DNA of 64,000 bases. It comes from an uncultured bacterium (GTDB lineage Bacteria; DRYD01). The stretch lies in the NCBI GenBank assembly GCA_937139605.1, contig CAKZQG010000002.1:1-64000 (forward strand), read 5' to 3'. Under the pieces are notes generated by a model that had not been told where the DNA came from, made no database searches, and worked only from the letters and a program-made list of their open reading frames with translations. Below, piece after piece: positions 59,239 through 64,000 of this stretch. Both the position numbers and the translations under genes were made by a program. Each line of letters starts with the position of its first letter. Positions within the stretch are counted from its first letter, which is position 1.

Positions 59239-60213
59239 TTAGCTATTAGTTTTAATAGAGAGATAATCGTGATCTTTTACAATATAGTTTTTCCCATAGC
59301 TTTCAAAAGGAGGAAATTTAGAATCATTTAAGTTATTGATATTACAAACTAAAGCAGAAATAAAGTTTCTCCCTATATCCGTATGGATTTTATAAGATGC
59401 ATCTAATACTGTTTTCCCTTTAGTTATTAAATAAGCTTTGACTTCTTTTTTATTGCCTGTATAGAAGATAACCCAGTACTTTAAAATGTTATTTATAATC
59501 AAATTAACTAGGAATTCTATAAAATTATTTTTAGATAACGAAGTATTATTTGGAATTAAATAGTTTAGTGAAAATTCATTAAAGAATTCAATAAATTCAG
59601 ATTCTTCTAAATCTATTAATTCGTTAATAATGTTAATTGGTATAAATAGAGTTCTAAATAAATTAATATTAATTAAGTTATTAGAATTTGTATTAATATT
59701 AGAATCAACAATAAATAATGATTTTTTGAAGTAAATTAACGCTAAAGAATTTATTAATTCTTCCAAGTTAGTATTGTAATAGATAAATTTTTCTGAATCA
59801 AAGTTATCTTGTTCTATTGTTTTTATAAGATTTTCTACTTCATTAGCAGAGTATTTATTTTGTTTTTTGAAATTCTTTGAATTTACAAAATTATTTAATA
59901 TTTCTAAGTCTCTTTGTTTTAGATTATTTAGTTCATTAAGAAGATCTGTTATATTATCAAATAGTAATATGAAGTAATCTGATTTTGTTATTTCTTTTAG
60001 GGGTTCAGATTCTTTGGTATAAAACAATACAGATTCATAGGTTATTTTCTCAGGATTAAAGTATTCAATAAGTTTTTTAAAGTTATCATTTTTAATGTTT
60101 ATTATAATCTGTTTGGTACTTTCTTTATATTCTTTTTTTATGTAGTATGAAAGTATTTTAAAAAAGTAAGAAGAAAGATTGAAATTATTGGAAAAAACGA
60201 ATGTGTTAATCAT
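59239..60213 (-). CDS. YchF-like protein without GTPase motifs
   Basis: 324 residues. The last 75 residues match the TGS-like (DUF933) C-terminal domain of the YchF/OLA1 GTPase: TGNKKEVKAYLITKGKTVLD, YKIHTDIGRNFISALV and GKNYIVKDHDYLSI parallel TAG-KEVRAW, IHTDFERGFIRAEV and GKDYIVKDGD. The N-terminus (MINTFVFSNNFNLSSYFFKIL) stands where YchF has GLPNVGKST but lacks the P-loop lysine, and no DxxG or NxxD/E motif is visible. It looks like a nucleotide-free relative. It lies 33 bases after the kinase-TPR gene and 51 before tpiA. Confidence 0.7.
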   Translation of the reverse strand: MINTFVFSNNFNLSSYFFKILSYYIKKEYKESTKQIIINIKNDNFKKLIEYFNPEKITYESVLFYTKESEPLKEITKSDYFILLFDNITDLLNELNNLKQRDLEILNNFVNSKNFKKQNKYSANEVENLIKTIEQDNFDSEKFIYYNTNLEELINSLALIYFKKSLFIVDSNINTNSNNLININLFRTLFIPINIINELIDLEESEFIEFFNEFSLNYLIPNNTSLSKNNFIEFLVNLIINNILKYWVIFYTGNKKEVKAYLITKGKTVLDASYKIHTDIGRNFISALVCNINNLNDSKFPPFESYGKNYIVKDHDYLSIKTNS

Positions 60214-60246
60214 AGTTATTTTATAATTATAGTTGTTTAATTTTGG

Positions 60247-62226
60247 TTATCCGAATAGCATTATAGCGAAGGCTTTTGTCCAGTATTTTATAGCGGTATT
60301 AAAGTCTTTGTTATTGAAATAGATAACGGCGATATTAAAATAAGCTAACCAGTATTTTGGATTAATTTCTATAACTCTTTCCCATTCCATTATTGCTAAT
60401 TTATATTTACCTTCAATATAATATGCTTCGCCTAAATTATAATGTGCTTGCCAATGTTTTTTGTTGATAGTTGTAACTTTTTGCCAATTTTTTATAGCAG
60501 TTTCAATATCTCCGAATTCGAAGTAACTGACATTTGCGATGTTCCAATATGGTTCCCACATATCGGGGTTATAGAAAGTTGTTTTTTTCCAATATTCTAG
60601 TGCTAGTTCTACGTTGCCTTGTAGATAGTAAGCGTTAGCTAAGTTATAGTAAGCTTTCCAGAGTTTAGGGTTATAATTAACAGCTTTTAGCCATAAATCT
60701 ATAGCGCTAATAATATCAGAAGCCTCAAAATAAAGGTTAGCTAAATTATAATAAGCTTCAGAAAAGGAGGGGTTTAGTTCTATACATTTTTCTAACATTT
60801 CTTGTGCTTTTTGGTAATCGCCTATCTCTAAATTATATAGAGCTAAGCTATAATAAGACATAACAAAATTAGGATCAATTTCTATGACTTTGTTCCAATA
60901 ATGTAAGGCTTCTTCAATCCTATCTTGAGAATAATATGCGTTTGCTAAATTATACATTGCATCAACTAAGTTAGGGTTGATTACTAATGCTTTTTGCCAA
61001 TTATCTATGGCTTCTTCTATGAATCCTTTTTTATAAAGTGCGTTAGCTAAGTTATGATAACCTGGCGCAAACTTAGGGTTAAGCAAAACTACTTTTTTAT
61101 AATGTTCTATAGCTTTATCTAAATCATTTACTCTATAAAATGCTGAGGCTATATTATAGTGAGTAACAAAGTTATTAGGACTTAGTTCAACTGCTTTTTT
61201 ATATTCATTTAAAGCTATATCTAATTTAGATAACCCATCATATGCTGTCCCTAAGTTATTGTGAATTAGGGGATTAAAGGGATCATATTCTGCTGCTTTT
61301 TCCCATTCTAATATAGCTAATTCTAAGTTCCCTTGTTTGTAGTAGTTAGTGCCTAAGGTGTTATGCATAACAGCTTTTGCTGGGGATATGTTCCATTTTC
61401 TTTGTTCTTTTTTTATTTCTATTAATGAGTTTATTATATCTCTAAAGCTATCTGGTCTAAGATCGGGATCCTTAGATAAGCATTTTGATATTAAATCACT
61501 TAGAGCTATTGGAATTTTATTATTAATTTTATTTAGATCAGTAGCTTTATCGTTTATAATACTTTCAATAGTTTTAGTTATGGAATCTTTTAAGAATGGG
61601 TGTGTTCCTGTGGTAAAATAATAAAATAATAAAGCCCAGGAGAATATATCGGTTTTTTTAGTTATATTTGAGCTTTTATTACATTGTTCAGGAGCCCAGA
61701 ATATTAGCTTTTCACTAAATTGATTGCTGTTAAATAGATAATTAGAATCTATATATCCGAATGCTAAATTAGTTATTTTAAAAATATCTCCAGTAAATAT
61801 AATATTTTTAGGTTTTAGATCCTTAAACAATACGTTATATTCGTGTATGTAAGCTAAAACTTTGGCTAATTCTAAAAAGAAATCGATATATTTTTCTAAT
61901 TCTTTTTCATCTGTTATTTTTTTAGGTTGGATTATTTCAGTTAGCATTAATCCATCGACTTTTTCGAAAGCGATATAGAATATCCCTTCCTGTTCATTAA
62001 GTTCATAAATATGAGCTACATTAGGGTGTTTTATTTTTGATGCTAACTGAATCTCTTTTAATAGGTTATCTCTATTTTCTGATTCTTCTAATAAGACAGG
62101 ACTTAGTAATCTTAAAAATACTTCTTTGTTAATAATAGGATCAAAAGCAATATAGATTTGCCCTAAGGGGCTGGAATCGTATTCTTCTTTTACTTGATAT
62201 CTCCCTATTGTTGCTGTAAATTGCAT
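60247..62226 (-). CDS. Serine/threonine-kinase-like domain fused to TPR array, probable pseudokinase
   Basis: 659 residues. Residues 8-270 have a protein-kinase fold: glycine loop region YQVKEEYDSSPLGQIYIAFD, HPNVAHIYEL, catalytic-loop VLFKDLKPKNI, WAPEQ and DIFSWALLFYYFTTGTHPF. The VAIK lysine is replaced (VFLRLL), HRD is FKD, and DFG reads NLA (KITNLAFG), so normal ATP/metal handling is doubtful. Residues about 285-655 hold about eleven 34-residue TPRs rich in YYNLANAYY-type helices. No membrane segment. It heads the run with the YchF-like protein, tpiA and dprA. Confidence 0.88.
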   Translation of the reverse strand: MQFTATIGRYQVKEEYDSSPLGQIYIAFDPIINKEVFLRLLSPVLLEESENRDNLLKEIQLASKIKHPNVAHIYELNEQEGIFYIAFEKVDGLMLTEIIQPKKITDEKELEKYIDFFLELAKVLAYIHEYNVLFKDLKPKNIIFTGDIFKITNLAFGYIDSNYLFNSNQFSEKLIFWAPEQCNKSSNITKKTDIFSWALLFYYFTTGTHPFLKDSITKTIESIINDKATDLNKINNKIPIALSDLISKCLSKDPDLRPDSFRDIINSLIEIKKEQRKWNISPAKAVMHNTLGTNYYKQGNLELAILEWEKAAEYDPFNPLIHNNLGTAYDGLSKLDIALNEYKKAVELSPNNFVTHYNIASAFYRVNDLDKAIEHYKKVVLLNPKFAPGYHNLANALYKKGFIEEAIDNWQKALVINPNLVDAMYNLANAYYSQDRIEEALHYWNKVIEIDPNFVMSYYSLALYNLEIGDYQKAQEMLEKCIELNPSFSEAYYNLANLYFEASDIISAIDLWLKAVNYNPKLWKAYYNLANAYYLQGNVELALEYWKKTTFYNPDMWEPYWNIANVSYFEFGDIETAIKNWQKVTTINKKHWQAHYNLGEAYYIEGKYKLAIMEWERVIEINPKYWLAYFNIAVIYFNNKDFNTAIKYWTKAFAIMLFG

Positions 62227-62422
62227 TTTTGTTTTACTACTTTATTTTTTATTATCAGCACGATACATTACTTTTTTAATTTTCAACATTTTCTGTCTAA
62301 CTTCCTTTTTAAAATATTTTTTTGTTTTATTATTAACATATTTTTAAAATTTTTAAATTTGATTAAAAGGTTGTTTTTGTTAATTAAAAGATATAAAAAG
62401 TATTAAAAATTATAAATAGGTT

Positions 62423-63382
62423 ATGTTGGGAAAAATAAAAACTTATGTAAAACCGAAGGATTTGGAATTAGGTGTTTTAAAGAAACATAAATTTTCTTTA
62501 TCTAAGGATTTAAAAAGTGAATTAGAAATGGATTTATATGTACAAGCGGAAGCAAAATCGGAATTTGACTTAAATTTTGGGAAAACTAAGCGAGATCAAA
62601 ATAACAATATCATTTATAACCAAGGCTTAAAAACTAATTTATATGCAGTAATAGGAGCAGGTTTAGAAAATTCTATAACGATTAACAATAAAAATGATTC
62701 TATTACAACAACTATTGAGATTTATAATACTTTATATGGCGATGGTTTTTTATTTGAATTCTATAGAAGTGCTATATTAAATACTAATAGCTGGATACTG
62801 AAATACTATTTTAATTTAAGCTTAGGAATAGGAACTTTAATAGAACCATTTACATTGGTAGGCATAGGACAGGTAATTAATAAAATTTTACAATTTGATA
62901 TTTTAACAGCTATTGAAGGAGAAGTTGATCTTAAAGAAAAAGCCAAAGAATCTAAAAATAAACTTTATAAATATGCTAAAAATATTCTATATAATGAATT
63001 TAATGAATTTAATAAAATAAGTATTCCAAAAGGAAAGATAAAAAACAAAAATATACAAACTGAAAAATTATTAAAGCAGAAAGCTTTGATAAAAGCTTGG
63101 GAAATTAAACATTATCAAATTAAGCAAAATTTAATTAGCTATGCTAAGAATAAAATTACTAATATTATTCCTTCATTTTTAAATACTTTAACTGAAATTA
63201 TTAATAATTCAATTGATAAAAAGATTAAAAATAAACTCATAAAAAAATCTGCTTTTTTTATAATTTCAAATATTAAAAATGTAATAAATAACTTATCAAG
63301 TGTTTTTTTATTAGCTATATTTTCAAAACCAGTAGAAAAAGTTATTAGTGAGATAACATTAAAAGATCTTAAGAAAGTGTAA
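62423..63382 (+). CDS. Unknown protein with central hydrophobic segment
   Basis: 319 residues, not recognised. The first 100 residues are beta-rich and charged (FSLSKDLKSELEMDLYVQAE); residues about 120-165 form a Gly/Leu/Phe-rich hydrophobic stretch (YYFNLSLGIGTLIEPFTLVG); the rest is Lys/Asn-rich helix ending in a second hydrophobic stretch (VFLLAIFSKPV). No signal peptide. It is the only gene next to the reverse transcriptase and converges on it with a 32-base gap. A membrane-acting effector role is conceivable but not supported by any recognised motif. Confidence 0.65.
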   Translation: MLGKIKTYVKPKDLELGVLKKHKFSLSKDLKSELEMDLYVQAEAKSEFDLNFGKTKRDQNNNIIYNQGLKTNLYAVIGAGLENSITINNKNDSITTTIEIYNTLYGDGFLFEFYRSAILNTNSWILKYYFNLSLGIGTLIEPFTLVGIGQVINKILQFDILTAIEGEVDLKEKAKESKNKLYKYAKNILYNEFNEFNKISIPKGKIKNKNIQTEKLLKQKALIKAWEIKHYQIKQNLISYAKNKITNIIPSFLNTLTEIINNSIDKKIKNKLIKKSAFFIISNIKNVINNLSSVFLLAIFSKPVEKVISEITLKDLKKV

Positions 63383-63414
63383 GTTTTTTATTAATTTTTT
63401 AGGATATTTTTATA

Positions 63415-63999
63415 TTATTGGAATATTTCGGATAATCGGGTGTGGTATTTTTTATAAAGGTTGTTATATTTATTAGGATTTATAAAGTTTAGGTATGATA
63501 GTTTTCCTTTAAGAGTTTCTATTTTTTCTTTGGTTAATTTATTTTTATTAAAAGATAGGTTATGGATTTCTGCGCGTAGATTTTTATAATATTTTTTATT
63601 TATATTTATTTTTTGGTTTATAGATAATCCTAATACTATTTTTCTTTTTTTTAGGACTCTTATTTTTGAATCGTTTATTTTTAGTTTATTTTTAGCAATT
63701 ATTTTTTTTAATTCTATTATTATTTTGTTTGTGATGTTTTTTAAATCTTGACCTTTTAAGGAGGTATTGAATGATATTATGATATTATCTGCGTAAATTG
63801 TGTGATCTATTGATGAGATGTTGTTATCATTTTGCAGGGTTTTGAAGTAGTTTTTAATTTGGTTGTTTATGTTAGTTATAATGAGATTAGCGATTGTAGG
63901 GCTTGTGGGGCTGCCTATTGGTAAGGCACATTTAGTTTTAATCTTATTATCTTCTTGGTATTTTATTTTAGTTGTAGTTAAGGCAGTTAAGAAGGCAGC
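63415..63999 (-). CDS. Retron-type reverse transcriptase, C-terminal part (gene continues beyond the window)
   Basis: 194 residues are visible, open to the right edge, stop at 63415. Reverse transcriptase motifs appear in order: CALPIGSPTSPTIANLI (motif 4; usually LPQGAPTSP-x-LSN), TIYADNIIIS (motif 5; YADN where YADD is usual), a helix, and KIVLGLSINQK (motif 7; retrons have V-T-G-L-x-V-N), followed by KNLRAEIHN and LKGKLSYLNFINPNKYN, the thumb region of bacterial retron/DRT-type enzymes. The fingers and any partner or RNA lie outside. It is not a group II intron enzyme by its short, maturase-free end. Confidence 0.88.
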   Translation of the reverse strand, partial: AAFLTALTTTKIKYQEDNKIKTKCALPIGSPTSPTIANLIITNINNQIKNYFKTLQNDNNISSIDHTIYADNIIISFNTSLKGQDLKNITNKIIIELKKIIAKNKLKINDSKIRVLKKRKIVLGLSINQKININKKYYKNLRAEIHNLSFNKNKLTKEKIETLKGKLSYLNFINPNKYNNLYKKYHTRLSEIFQ

Positions 64000-64000
64000 T

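Noticed and set aside
60300..61350. Periodic DNA similarity of about 102 bases suggesting a CRISPR or minisatellite
   Set aside because: The period equals 34 codons and reflects tetratricopeptide repeats; there are no identical repeats with unique spacers.
63415..63999. Group II intron maturase
   Set aside because: The visible end stops shortly after the thumb and carries no maturase or HNH part, and no intron domain V is visible downstream of the stop.

Overview
The window comes from a very AT-rich bacterial chromosome that uses the standard bacterial code (TAA, TAG and TGA all act as stops; ATG, GTG and TTG starts). Several genes point to a diderm cell: an alginate-export-type outer-membrane beta-barrel, a SPOR-domain protein, a type IV pilin with its prepilin peptidase, and a BatA-like von Willebrand protein. 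Molybdenum-cofactor genes, SufU/SufS and a 2-oxoacid/amino-acid repertoire suggest an anaerobic or facultative heterotroph. I cannot place it in a phylum from the sequence. There is no rRNA operon, CRISPR array or intact transposase. Two tRNA genes (Pro-CGG, Leu-UAG) are present.

Layout. 0-8 kb: a gene start cut by the window edge, nitroreductase, SufU, a frameshifted flippase, prepilin peptidase, a small Gly/Ala-rich protein, then SufS and Pgk on the minus strand. 8-13 kb (plus): 2-hydroxyacid dehydrogenase, tRNA-Pro, DnaA, PQ-loop protein, CoaX, LeuA, YdcF-like protein and an EF-hand-like small protein. 14-27.4 kb (minus): an eleven-gene run GalT, SPOR, AMMECR1, ACT, unknown, GcvT, giant TPR protein, 940-residue unknown, roadblock-like protein, histidine-kinase-type ATPase, UppS. 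27.6-45 kb (plus): pilin, Memo, LeuD, GlyA, inactive M16 peptidase, HEAT protein, FtsE, GAF/HD-GYP protein, a 540-base non-coding block, BatA, BKACE, GreA-like factor, G5/3D protein, Ndk, glycosyltransferase, OtsA-OtsB fusion. 45-53.5 kb: another Gly/Ala-rich protein, structured intergenic DNA, tRNA-Leu, a LuxR-type regulator with a cysteine cluster, MoaD, MoaE, radical SAM/SPASM, MoeA, the outer-membrane protein and a ThiF/MoeB enzyme. 53.5-57 kb is an accessory patch: G-rich inverted repeats, a delta-60 repeat protein, an AAA/PD-(D/E)XK gene, a decayed duplicate of the delta-60 gene and another gene remnant. 57-62 kb (minus): a degenerate kinase-TPR protein, a YchF-like protein lacking the GTPase motifs, TpiA, DprA. 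62.4-64 kb: an unknown protein converging on the C-terminal half of a retron-type reverse transcriptase that runs off the window.

How genes work together. Pgk and TpiA are glycolytic; GalT and OtsAB handle galactose and trehalose; LeuA and LeuD serve leucine synthesis; GlyA and GcvT link serine/glycine to one-carbon units; SufU and SufS make Fe-S clusters; MoaD, MoaE, MoeA and the MoeB-like enzyme make molybdopterin. The most unusual items are the reverse transcriptase with a YADN (not YADD) active site, the pseudokinase/pseudo-GTPase pair, the TPR/roadblock/ATPase run, the tRNA-Pro gene wedged between and overlapping protein genes in front of dnaA, and the 36.5-37.1 kb block with a short resemblance to a conserved part of large-subunit rRNA.
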